Positions 50,961 through 58,238 of a stretch of 64,000 bases of DNA are shown here, one piece after another. Source of the stretch: Flavobacterium lutivivi (GTDB lineage: Bacteria; Bacteroidota; Bacteroidia; Flavobacteriales; Flavobacteriaceae); the NCBI RefSeq assembly GCF_014642275.1, contig NZ_BMIM01000003.1:62001-126000 (forward strand). Direction: 5' to 3'. Numbering within the stretch: the stretch's first letter is position 1; each line of letters begins with the position of its first letter. The notes beneath the pieces are model-generated. The model did not search any database, had not been told where the DNA came from, and was given only the letters and a program-made list of their open reading frames with translations. Position numbers and translations under genes: made by a program.

Positions 50961-51704
50961 ATGAAATCCAATTTAAATTTCCTCAAATCTATGAAATCTA
51001 TTTCGCTAGCCGAAATGGATTCTGTTGCGCTATTGAACCGTATTGACAATAAATACGTTTTAAGCGAAGAACAACTTGCTCTAATTGTTGATGAAATAGC
51101 ACAAAATTATTTTGTGTTAGAAATCAACGGACACAGAGTATTTACCTACGAAAACAATTACTTTGACACCAAAGATTTACGTTTCTATTATGATCATCAT
51201 AATGGATATGTAAACAGAATTAAGGTGAGAAGTAGAAAGTACTTGGAAACCAACTCTAGTTTTTTTGAAATTAAGAAAAAAGAAAAAGTTGATAGAACCA
51301 ACAAAATAAGAGTATCACTCGACGATATTTTGACAGAGTTAGACAATGAAAAAAGTCAAACGGTTAAATCTTTTTCCCGAAAAAGCTTAGATGATTTATG
51401 TGTAATTCTTAATAATCGTTTTAATAGAGTTACGTTTATTAATAAAAACTTTACTGAAAGAATGACTTTGGATTTCAATATTCAATTTTCTGACCATAAG
51501 AAAACCAAAGAGTTCAATAACTTTTATGTTCTCGAAATAAAACAATCCAAATCAAGTAATCGTTCACCAATAACTGAACAATTGAAAAAAAACAACATTA
51601 GAGAACAAAGTTTTAGCAAATATATTTTTGGAGTTCTTTCGTTGAAAGACAACGTTAGACGAAATAATTTTTTACCCATTCTAAAAAACATAGACAAAAT
51701 TTAA
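50961..51704 (+). CDS. VTC-domain polyphosphate polymerase-like protein
   Basis: This 247-aa protein matches the VTC domain of triphosphate-tunnel-fold enzymes: LLNRIDNKYVLSEEQL (about residues 24-39), FDTKDLRFYYDHHNG, NRIKVRSRKY and FFEIKKKEKVDRTNKIR, with the basic Lys/Arg residues that line the tunnel, then VLEIKQSK. In yeast, VTC makes polyphosphate from ATP. The bacterial relatives are predicted polymerases or inositol/polyphosphate-binding domains. It overlaps a membrane protein gene by near-contact (3 bases), so a membrane complex is likely. Confidence 0.88.
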   Translation: MKSNLNFLKSMKSISLAEMDSVALLNRIDNKYVLSEEQLALIVDEIAQNYFVLEINGHRVFTYENNYFDTKDLRFYYDHHNGYVNRIKVRSRKYLETNSSFFEIKKKEKVDRTNKIRVSLDDILTELDNEKSQTVKSFSRKSLDDLCVILNNRFNRVTFINKNFTERMTLDFNIQFSDHKKTKEFNNFYVLEIKQSKSSNRSPITEQLKKNNIREQSFSKYIFGVLSLKDNVRRNNFLPILKNIDKI

Positions 51705-51707
51705 TTC

Positions 51708-52346
51708 ATGGAAACAGCAACAAAGCCTTTCAATCTACTAGACATTTCTGATTTTGGTTCAAGATCATTAATTGACATTCTTGCTATAATAATCCTAGTT
51801 GGATTTATATACTATCCAAAGTATAAAAACAAAGATTTCATCTTCACATTTGTGTTGTTCAATATTATCAATTTTATGATTTGCTACTTGCTTGGAGCTG
51901 CAAAAATCAAAATTGGTTTCGCATTTGGACTTTTTGCCATCTTCTCAATCATTCGATATAGAACTATAATGGTTTCTATCAAGGATATGGGTTATTTCTT
52001 TGTGTGTGTTGCACTAGGAATGCTCAACTCTCTTGCAACTGTTACAGATGGTTTTGTAATCCTAATTTCTTGTAACCTTATCATCTTAATACTTACCTAT
52101 TTCCTCGAAAGATTAAACTTCATGAACAATGAAAACTACAAGGAAATTGTATATGATAATGTTCAGCTAATAAAACCAGCAAACAGAGAAGACCTAATAA
52201 AAGACTTGAACGAAAGAACCGGATTAGATATTCACAAAGTAGATGTTATTTCAATAAATTATTTGAAAGACACAGTTCTACTAAAAGCATATTATTATGC
52301 AAAAGAAAGTGAAAATACAATTCTTAACACATCAGATGATGACTAA
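51708..52346 (+). CDS. DUF4956 membrane protein
   Basis: This 212-aa protein has four or five membrane segments (about residues 20-145) with FGLFAIFSIIRYRTIMVSIKDMGYFFVCVALGM in the middle, the DUF4956 hallmark, and a soluble C-terminal region of about 70 residues. DUF4956 genes are regularly paired with VTC-domain genes, suggesting a membrane-bound polyphosphate system. It overlaps the DUF2490 gene. Confidence 0.88.
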   Translation: METATKPFNLLDISDFGSRSLIDILAIIILVGFIYYPKYKNKDFIFTFVLFNIINFMICYLLGAAKIKIGFAFGLFAIFSIIRYRTIMVSIKDMGYFFVCVALGMLNSLATVTDGFVILISCNLIILILTYFLERLNFMNNENYKEIVYDNVQLIKPANREDLIKDLNERTGLDIHKVDVISINYLKDTVLLKAYYYAKESENTILNTSDDD

Positions 52347-53058
52347 AAAAGCAATCACTTTTTTGATTTTTATAATTACAATCAATGTTTTTTCACAGAA
52401 CACAGATTGGCAATTGAGGTTTTCTCCTTCGTTGAGTTATAAAATCAATAAAAAATGGGAACTTGATTTTGGGTACCGATATTCTTTATACAAAGATGTG
52501 TCTGAATTCCAATCGAGTAACTTCCAGTTCTCGGGCAAATATAACATCACAAAAAAGATGAGCCTTGAAGCTGGATATAGATTTACAACATCATATGAAA
52601 TAGATAATCATCGTTTTTTTGGAGCTTTCAAATATGATTATAAGCTCAAAGATTTTACTTTTTCATCCAGGACACAATATCAATATACTACTGACAAGTT
52701 TGATAGCGAATACATGTCATTGGTAAAAGATGCCCGAGAATATCTTAGAGAAAAAATTTCTATTGATTATAATGTTCCAAAATGCAAAGCTTCATTCAAC
52801 ATTGGTGCTGAAGTATTTTTAAAATTTGATAATCCATTGACCTATAATCGCATCAGATATATTGTAGGTACAGATTATAAAATGAAACACGGCACGTTTG
52901 GTTTATCACTCTTTTATGAAGATAAGTATAATGAAACCAAAACAGATAGATTTGTCCTAAACACGAAATACAATTTGTCTTTAGATGAGCTAATTGGCAA
53001 AAAAAAGAAAAAAGAAAAAAAGGATAAGAAAAAAAATAAAAAAAAGGAGTTAGACTAA
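52336..53058 (+). CDS. DUF2490 outer-membrane beta-barrel protein
   Basis: The start at 52336 (MM, then TKKAITFLIFIITINVFSQ) gives a signal peptide; an earlier in-frame ATG at 52297 would add a non-signal segment. The 240-aa product is a strand-rich barrel (WELDFGYRYSLYKD, MSLEAGYRFTTSYE, TFSSRTQYQYTTD) of the DUF2490 family. It ends in an unusual tail of about 18 residues, almost all Lys with some Glu and Asp. The first bases overlap the DUF4956 gene by 8-11 bases. It is last in the operon. Confidence 0.87.
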   Translation: MMTKKAITFLIFIITINVFSQNTDWQLRFSPSLSYKINKKWELDFGYRYSLYKDVSEFQSSNFQFSGKYNITKKMSLEAGYRFTTSYEIDNHRFFGAFKYDYKLKDFTFSSRTQYQYTTDKFDSEYMSLVKDAREYLREKISIDYNVPKCKASFNIGAEVFLKFDNPLTYNRIRYIVGTDYKMKHGTFGLSLFYEDKYNETKTDRFVLNTKYNLSLDELIGKKKKKEKKDKKKNKKKELD

Positions 53059-53075
53059 ACTAACTCCATTTTTTT
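53041..53075. terminator. Bidirectional terminator, DUF2490 / DUF3050
   Basis: GGAGTTAG (53046-53053) and CTAACTCC (53060-53067) pair, with an A run on one side and a T run on the other. It overlaps the last codons of both convergent genes. Confidence 0.7.
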
Positions 53076-53837
53076 TTCTAAAACTTCTTCTATTGCATTC
53101 CAAAGTTCAATTCTTCTATCTAAAGCTTGTATGGAAACTTCTTCTACATCTTTCCATTTTTGAAAATCATTTCCACACAACTCAGTAATCATTTGCATAG
53201 CCATTGGTCCATGCTCATCTGCATCTAGTTCAATGTGTCTTTCGAAGTAATAAATCAGTTTTTCTAAATTAGTTTCTGGGAAATTACTTTGAAAATTTTT
53301 AAGAATTTCAGTAAACATATTTGGGATTAAATCCTCTCTTCCAAATGTAAAAGCAGCGGCTATTTTGTGCGCTTTACCTTCTTCAATAGTTCGAAAAGTA
53401 AAGTCTAAAAAGGACTTTATTTTAGAGTGAAGTTGACTAGTTTTTATCGAAACCGAAATGTTTTGAGTTTTCTTTACATCATTCAAAAATTGAAAAATAG
53501 TTTCAGTATCAGCACCAGTTTCTTTCATAGCATCAATATACATTTCAAAATGACTTAGGCGTTTTCCATCATAAGCTAAATCACTTTCTTCTGCCAATAC
53601 AATTTCATTCATCAAATGTCTTAATTCAGTATTTGAAGTTGCAAACCATGGAGTTGTAGTACATGTCAATCTGTTTTGAAGCGCTTTGAGTAACGACATA
53701 AAATCCCAAACAGCATAAACGTGAAACTCAAGAAAACAATTCAAATCATCTATTGTCTTGATTTTGCCATATAATGAATGCTGTAAAAGCTGATTTTTTT
53801 GATGCTGAATTTTAATGTTTATTTCAGATGTTGACAT
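53055..53837 (-). CDS. DUF3050 protein (haem-oxygenase-like fold)
   Basis: This 260-aa all-helical protein has the family motifs AVWDFMSLLKALQ (about residues 39-51), LMNEIVLAEESDLAYDG and HIELDADEHGPMAMQMI (about 214-230), with conserved His and acidic residues that could bind metal. DUF3050 proteins resemble haem-oxygenase / TENA-type folds and have no confirmed role; some lie beside non-ribosomal or lipid genes. It is transcribed toward the DUF2490 gene and ends 4 bases inside its frame. Confidence 0.85.
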   Translation of the reverse strand: MSTSEINIKIQHQKNQLLQHSLYGKIKTIDDLNCFLEFHVYAVWDFMSLLKALQNRLTCTTTPWFATSNTELRHLMNEIVLAEESDLAYDGKRLSHFEMYIDAMKETGADTETIFQFLNDVKKTQNISVSIKTSQLHSKIKSFLDFTFRTIEEGKAHKIAAAFTFGREDLIPNMFTEILKNFQSNFPETNLEKLIYYFERHIELDADEHGPMAMQMITELCGNDFQKWKDVEEVSIQALDRRIELWNAIEEVLEKKMELV

Positions 53838-53892
53838 AATTTCTATGATAATTTTTTATGATTTTAGAGATAACCTTCCTCCAACAAAAATA

Positions 53893-53922
53893 AAAATGCT
53901 TCTCAAACTTGAGAAGCATTTT
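53893..53922 (-). terminator. Terminator of the acyl-CoA dehydrogenase gene
   Basis: The arms AAAATGCTTCTCA and TGAGAAGCATTTT are perfectly complementary with a 4-base loop, 29 bases past the stop at 53952. Confidence 0.85.
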
Positions 53923-53951
53923 AAATCAATTTTATTTATTGTTTAATCTTT

Positions 53952-55130
53952 TTATTTGAAAGCAGGAATTCCAGTAATATCTGCACCAGTAATCAACAAG
54001 TGAATATCGTGAGTTCCTTCATAAGTAATTACCGATTCTAAGTTCATACTGTGTCGCATAATCGAATATTCGCCTGTAATTCCCATTCCTCCCAACATTT
54101 GGCGAGCTTCACGAGCGATGTTAATTGCCATATCCACATTATTTCTTTTCGCCATCGAAATTTGAGCTGTAGTTGCTTTTCCTTCGTTACGCAAAACTCC
54201 TAATCTCCAAGTAAGTAATTGTGCTTTAGTGATTTCAGTAATCATTTCGGCTAATTTCTTTTGTTGCAATTGAAAACCTGCAATAGGTTTGTCAAATTGT
54301 ATTCTTTCTTTAGCATAACGCAACGCCGTATCATAACAATCCATCGCCGCACCAATTGCACCCCAAGCAATTCCGTAACGAGCCGAATCCAAACACATCA
54401 TCGGAGCACCAAGACCAGATTTTCCTGGCAATAAATTTTCTTTTGGTACTTTTACGTTGTCAAAAATTAGTTCTCCAGTTGCACTTGCACGCAACGACCA
54501 TTTATTGTGGGTTTCTGGAGTCGTAAAACCTTCCATGCCACGTTCTACAATCAATCCGTGAATTCTTCCTTCTTCGTTTTTTGCCCAAACTACAGCAATA
54601 TCTGCAAATGGTGCGTTCGAAATCCACATTTTGGCACCGTTCAACAAATAATGATCTCCCATGTCTTTGAAGTTGGTTACCATTCCACTCGGATTCGAAC
54701 CATAATCAGGTTCTGTCAACCCAAAACAACCCATAAATTCGCCAGTTGCAAGTTTTGGTAAGTATTTCATGCGTTGCTCCTCGGTTCCGAATTTCCAAAT
54801 CGGGTACATCACCAACGATGATTGTACCGATGAGGTCGAACGAACACCAGAATCACCTCTCTCAATTTCTTGCATAATCAAACCATACGAAATTTGATCT
54901 AATCCAGCTCCACCATATTGCTCTGGAATATACGGACCAAATCCGCCAATTTCGCCCAAACCTTTGATGATTTGTTTCGGAAATTCAGCACGTTGAGCAT
55001 AGTCTTCGATAATTGGAGAAACTTCTCTTTTTACCCACGCACGAGCCGAATCACGAACTAATTTATGTTCTTCTGTTAGCAAATCATCCAATAAATAATA
55101 ATCAGGAGCTTGAAATAAATCTGGTTTCAT
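53952..55130 (-). CDS. Acyl-CoA dehydrogenase (glutaryl-CoA dehydrogenase-like)
   Basis: This 392-aa flavoenzyme has the N-terminal helical domain, MGCFGLTEPDYGSNPSGM (about residues 133-150, FAD/substrate site), WISNAPFADIAVVWAK, and the C-terminal VITYEGTHDIHLLITG (about 368-383) with the catalytic Glu in the position of glutaryl-CoA dehydrogenases. It oxidises an acyl-CoA and passes electrons to ETF; glutaryl-CoA is likely but not proven. It is a single gene with its own terminator. Confidence 0.92.
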   Translation of the reverse strand: MKPDLFQAPDYYLLDDLLTEEHKLVRDSARAWVKREVSPIIEDYAQRAEFPKQIIKGLGEIGGFGPYIPEQYGGAGLDQISYGLIMQEIERGDSGVRSTSSVQSSLVMYPIWKFGTEEQRMKYLPKLATGEFMGCFGLTEPDYGSNPSGMVTNFKDMGDHYLLNGAKMWISNAPFADIAVVWAKNEEGRIHGLIVERGMEGFTTPETHNKWSLRASATGELIFDNVKVPKENLLPGKSGLGAPMMCLDSARYGIAWGAIGAAMDCYDTALRYAKERIQFDKPIAGFQLQQKKLAEMITEITKAQLLTWRLGVLRNEGKATTAQISMAKRNNVDMAINIAREARQMLGGMGITGEYSIMRHSMNLESVITYEGTHDIHLLITGADITGIPAFK

Positions 55131-55209
55131 TTTGTATTAATTTTGTGTTTCACGAAAACGTTTGCAAAGGTAAGAAAAGATATTCTAGATTTTGCTCAAC
55201 AATTGTTAT

Positions 55210-55310
55210 TTTTTGAAGGATATTCCAGCTATCCATTCTATCTTTTATGCCTGACAGGTTTCAAAACCTGTTAGGTTTAAAAAAGGACGCTACTGCTATC
55301 TGGACTAGGG
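55210..55310 (-). repeat. Structured intergenic element downstream of the tRNA methyltransferase gene
   Basis: Directly after the methyltransferase stop, on the minus strand, the sequence reads AGCCCTAGTCCAGATAGCAG, then a run of Ts, a hairpin of AACAGGTT / AACCTGTC arms (55250-55275), and a closing GGATAGCTGGAATATCC stem. I remember this AGCCCTAG...GATAGC...hairpin...GGATAGC order from other Bacteroidetes intergenic regions, but cannot confirm it. It may be a terminator-like RNA structure or a dispersed element. Confidence 0.5.
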
Positions 55311-56024
55311 CTACATCTTCAAATAAAAATCTTTTGTCAACTCAATATATTCATCGGTATAATGGTGACGAGAAATTTCTATCAGGAGTTCTTCAGCTTC
55401 TAAAACTGGTAATTCATAACGTTTAAAAGCCAGAAGACTTCTAACTATTGGAGCAGTTTGTGAACCTTTTACTCGAGTGACTTTGATGGGATAAAGTTCA
55501 ACTTGTGTACATAATTCGATAAAACGTTCTTCTTCTTTATATGGAATGATTACAGCAAAAATACCGTTTTCAGAAAGTAGTAACTGTGCGGCATCAATCA
55601 ATTCTTCAAAAGGCATCGCCTCTTGAAAACGAGCTAAATCTCTTTGTGAATTATCAGTTTTGTAATCTTCAGAATAAAAAGGAGGATTGGAAATAATTAA
55701 ATCGTACTCATCTTCGGGTTCATCGACAAATTCGTCTAACCCAGCATGAAAACAAAAAAGCCTATCAGACCATGGCGAATTTTCAAAATTTTCTACACAT
55801 TGCTCGTAGGCATCATCGTCAATTTCTAAAGCATCAATTTGTTCTGCATTAATTCGTTGAGCCAGCATTAAAGATAAAATACCAGTTCCAGCTCCAATAT
55901 CCAATACCGAAAAAGGATTGTTTTCAATAGGACACCAAGCACCAAGTAAAACACTGTCTGTACCAATTTTCATAGCACATTTGTCTTGGTTTACACTAAA
56001 TTTTTTGAATTGAAATACAGACAT
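55311..56024 (-). CDS. tRNA1(Val) (adenine(37)-N6)-methyltransferase-like
   Basis: This 237-aa AdoMet-dependent methyltransferase has VLDIGAGTGILSLMLAQR (about residues 40-57) and the N6-adenine methyltransferase catalytic motif DLIISNPPFYSED (about 108-120), which fits the TrmN6/YfiC family that modifies A37 of tRNA1-Val. It starts 4 bases after rimM, third gene of the rpsP-rimM operon. Confidence 0.9.
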   Translation of the reverse strand: MSVFQFKKFSVNQDKCAMKIGTDSVLLGAWCPIENNPFSVLDIGAGTGILSLMLAQRINAEQIDALEIDDDAYEQCVENFENSPWSDRLFCFHAGLDEFVDEPEDEYDLIISNPPFYSEDYKTDNSQRDLARFQEAMPFEELIDAAQLLLSENGIFAVIIPYKEEERFIELCTQVELYPIKVTRVKGSQTAPIVRSLLAFKRYELPVLEAEELLIEISRHHYTDEYIELTKDFYLKM

Positions 56025-56028
56025 TCTA

Positions 56029-56553
56029 CTATAAGTATAAGTCTACTAAACCTTCAGTAGTATTGAGTATAATTTTCTTCTCTTTTCGATTGACTTCAAT
56101 TATAAAGTGGTCAATCATTGGAATTAAAATTTCTTTCTCGTTAAAAAGAATTTCAAAAAGTGGTTGAGATGTGCTGTCGTTTATGGAAACAATTTTCCCG
56201 ATGTTTCCCAAACGTTTATCAACAACATCAAAACCAATTACTTCATGAAAATAAAACTTATTACCTTCAAGTTTTGGCAACATAGATAACGGTAAGTAAA
56301 TATGAGAACCAATGAGTTCATCAGCGTCTTGTTCGCTGTCAATATCCTCAAATTTAACTCTAAGAAAATCACCTTTATGGATAGAAGAGTTTTCAATAAA
56401 AAATGGAACCAAGTTTTTGTTGAATTCAACAAAAACTGATTCCAATTCTTCATATTGTTCAGGTTCGTCTGTATCTAAATAGATAAGTACTTCTCCTTTA
56501 AAACTGAATTTTTTTGCAATTTTACCAAGATAGAAACATTCTTCTTTACGCAT
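56029..56553 (-). CDS. rimM: 16S rRNA processing protein RimM
   Basis: This 174-aa ribosome maturation factor has the N-terminal RimM barrel (YLGKIAKKFSFKGEVLIYLDTDEPEQYEEL, about residues 7-36) and the C-terminal PRC barrel (FHEVIGFDVVDKRLGNIGKIVSI). It binds S19 and helps 30S assembly. It sits between rpsP and the tRNA methyltransferase gene, the conserved order. Confidence 0.96.
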   Translation of the reverse strand: MRKEECFYLGKIAKKFSFKGEVLIYLDTDEPEQYEELESVFVEFNKNLVPFFIENSSIHKGDFLRVKFEDIDSEQDADELIGSHIYLPLSMLPKLEGNKFYFHEVIGFDVVDKRLGNIGKIVSINDSTSQPLFEILFNEKEILIPMIDHFIIEVNRKEKKIILNTTEGLVDLYL

Positions 56554-56567
56554 AATTGCAATTAAAA

Positions 56568-57164
56568 TTATGCTTCAGTCTCTTCACTTGTTTCTTCTGC
56601 AGCTGGTGCTTCTTCGGTAGCAGGAATTTCCTCATTTGCTACTTCTACAACAACTTCTTCAGTAGTTTCTTCTACTGTTTCTTCTGCAACCGCTTCCGCT
56701 TCCTCAGCTTTTGCAGCTTCAGTAGCAGCATTAGCGCGTTTTTCGTTAACTTCTTTTTCAGCTTTTAAAGCCTTAGCTTTAGCTTCTTCTTTAGATTTAG
56801 CTAAACCATCTTTTTTAGCAGTAACTTTTCCAGCTTTTTCATCTAACCATGCAGCCAATTTTGCATCAGCTTGTTCTTGAGTTAAAGCACCTTTACGAAC
56901 GCCACCATCTAAGTGATGTTTCAATAAAGCACCTTTGTAAGAAAGAATAGCTCTAGCAGTATCAGTTGGTTGCGCTCCATTATGTAACCATTGAACAGCT
57001 TGGTCAAGGTTTAAATCAATGGTAGCAGGATTAGTGTTTGGATTGTAAGTTCCTAATTTTTCTAAGAATTTACCATCTCTTTTTGAGCGAGCATCAGCCG
57101 CAACAATCCAGTAAAAAGGTTTTCCTTTTTTACCGTGTCTTTGTAATCTAATTTTTACTGACAT
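56568..57164 (-). CDS. rpsP: Ribosomal protein S16 with long acidic tail
   Basis: This 198-aa protein has the S16 domain in its first 80 residues (VKIRLQRHGKKGKPFYWIVAADARSKRDGKFLEKLGTYNP) and a roughly 110-residue extension. The extension has a Lys/Ala helical part (about residues 105-145) and then a Glu/Ala-rich, Pro-containing acidic end. S16 is about 80-90 residues in most bacteria; longer versions occur in Bacteroidetes. The tail probably lies on the 30S surface. It leads the rpsP-rimM-methyltransferase operon. Confidence 0.97.
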   Translation of the reverse strand: MSVKIRLQRHGKKGKPFYWIVAADARSKRDGKFLEKLGTYNPNTNPATIDLNLDQAVQWLHNGAQPTDTARAILSYKGALLKHHLDGGVRKGALTQEQADAKLAAWLDEKAGKVTAKKDGLAKSKEEAKAKALKAEKEVNEKRANAATEAAKAEEAEAVAEETVEETTEEVVVEVANEEIPATEEAPAAEETSEETEA

Positions 57165-57213
57165 AATCTTTTTGATTAATTTGAGGTACTCGACCTCGGT
57201 TATTTTAAGGGCG

Positions 57214-57248
57214 CAAAGATAATTATTTTTCTTAAAATCGGCTGCAAA
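57214..57248 (-). promoter_or_regulatory. Promoter of the rpsP operon
   Basis: On the minus strand TTTG (57248-57245), 23 bases, then TATCTTTG (57221-57214) matches the Flavobacterium consensus. A small GAGGT/ACCTC hairpin (57182-57196) lies in the leader and could be a protein-binding regulatory stem. Confidence 0.6.
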
Positions 57249-57362
57249 AAACTATTTTTTTAATGATAAAAAGGTAGATTTTAAATCTTTAACATTATTT
57301 TTTTAAATATCATTATGCTTTTTGTTTGAAAAAGTTATTTTTGTAGAAGTAATTCAAATGAA

Positions 57363-58079
57363 ATGAAAAAGATAATAACCTTACTCTTGGTAAGTATAGC
57401 CCTAACTTCATGCCAAGAAGATTTAAAGTTTAGTAATCCAGGATTTCAAGCTCTAAAAGACGACGTTTTGTGGAAATCCAACGATGCTCGTGCTTATGTT
57501 TCTGAAACTGGAAAACTGACAATCGATGCATATACTGAATATGAAAAAGTGACTTTAAAAACCAACAGCACCAATGTTGGTAAATATGTTTTAGGTACAA
57601 CTAACGTTAATAATTTTGCCTCATACACATCAAGTTTTGACAATACGGAAATAATTTACAGTACTGCAGCGGCACCCGGACCAGTTTCTACAGTCGCGTT
57701 GTTCAATGGAGGAACAGGATATGTTGCATCAACAAATGTATCTACAACAGGTGGAACAGGAAGTGGATTAACTGTGACAACAACAACAAACGCCTCAGGA
57801 TCAATTACAGCAATTACTGTTGTTTCTAGAGGTAATGGTTATGTTGCAGGTGATATAATAACAATTACTGGAGGAAATCTAAACGCTAAATTCAAAGTTA
57901 ATAATGTTTTGAATAGTAATGGAGAAATACAAATCACAGCTTTTGACGACGTTAACATGACAGTTACAGGAAAATTCAAATTTAACGCTACTAAATCAGG
58001 TAGTGGTCAGTTTGGAGGAGAAGTTGTCAACTACCAATATGGTGAGTTTTATAAAGTTCCAATTTATCCAAATCCATAA
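57363..58079 (+). CDS. Lipoprotein (DUF6252-like) with an inserted Gly/Thr-rich module
   Basis: This 238-aa lipoprotein starts MKKIITLLLVSIALTSC (Cys17), followed by QED. Residues about 20-95 and 190-235 resemble DUF6252-type Bacteroidetes lipoproteins (DDVLWKSNDARAYVSETGKLTI ... VTGKFKFNATKSGSGQFGG). Between them, residues about 110-180 form a different unit, FNGGTGYVASTNVSTTGG then GSITAITVVSRGNGYVAGD and a closing FKVNNV, a beta module seen in phage tail and adhesin-like proteins. It looks like a domain insertion. Function is unknown. Confidence 0.7.
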   Translation: MKKIITLLLVSIALTSCQEDLKFSNPGFQALKDDVLWKSNDARAYVSETGKLTIDAYTEYEKVTLKTNSTNVGKYVLGTTNVNNFASYTSSFDNTEIIYSTAAAPGPVSTVALFNGGTGYVASTNVSTTGGTGSGLTVTTTTNASGSITAITVVSRGNGYVAGDIITITGGNLNAKFKVNNVLNSNGEIQITAFDDVNMTVTGKFKFNATKSGSGQFGGEVVNYQYGEFYKVPIYPNP

Positions 58080-58101
58080 AATAATTTTAAAGTATATTTT
58101 T

Positions 58102-58130
58102 AAAAGCCAACTCTCAGAGTTGGCTTTTTT
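58102..58130 (+). terminator. Terminator of the mosaic lipoprotein gene
   Basis: AAAAGCCAACTCT and AGAGTTGGCTTTT are perfectly complementary around a single C, followed by Ts. Confidence 0.85.
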
Positions 58131-58238
58131 GTTGATAACTAAAATTGTCATTTCTATCCATAAAATGTACATTTGAAAATGTAATTATTAATTGGTTTTT
58201 TAGCTAATTATTACTCACTTTTCACTAATTACTATCAG

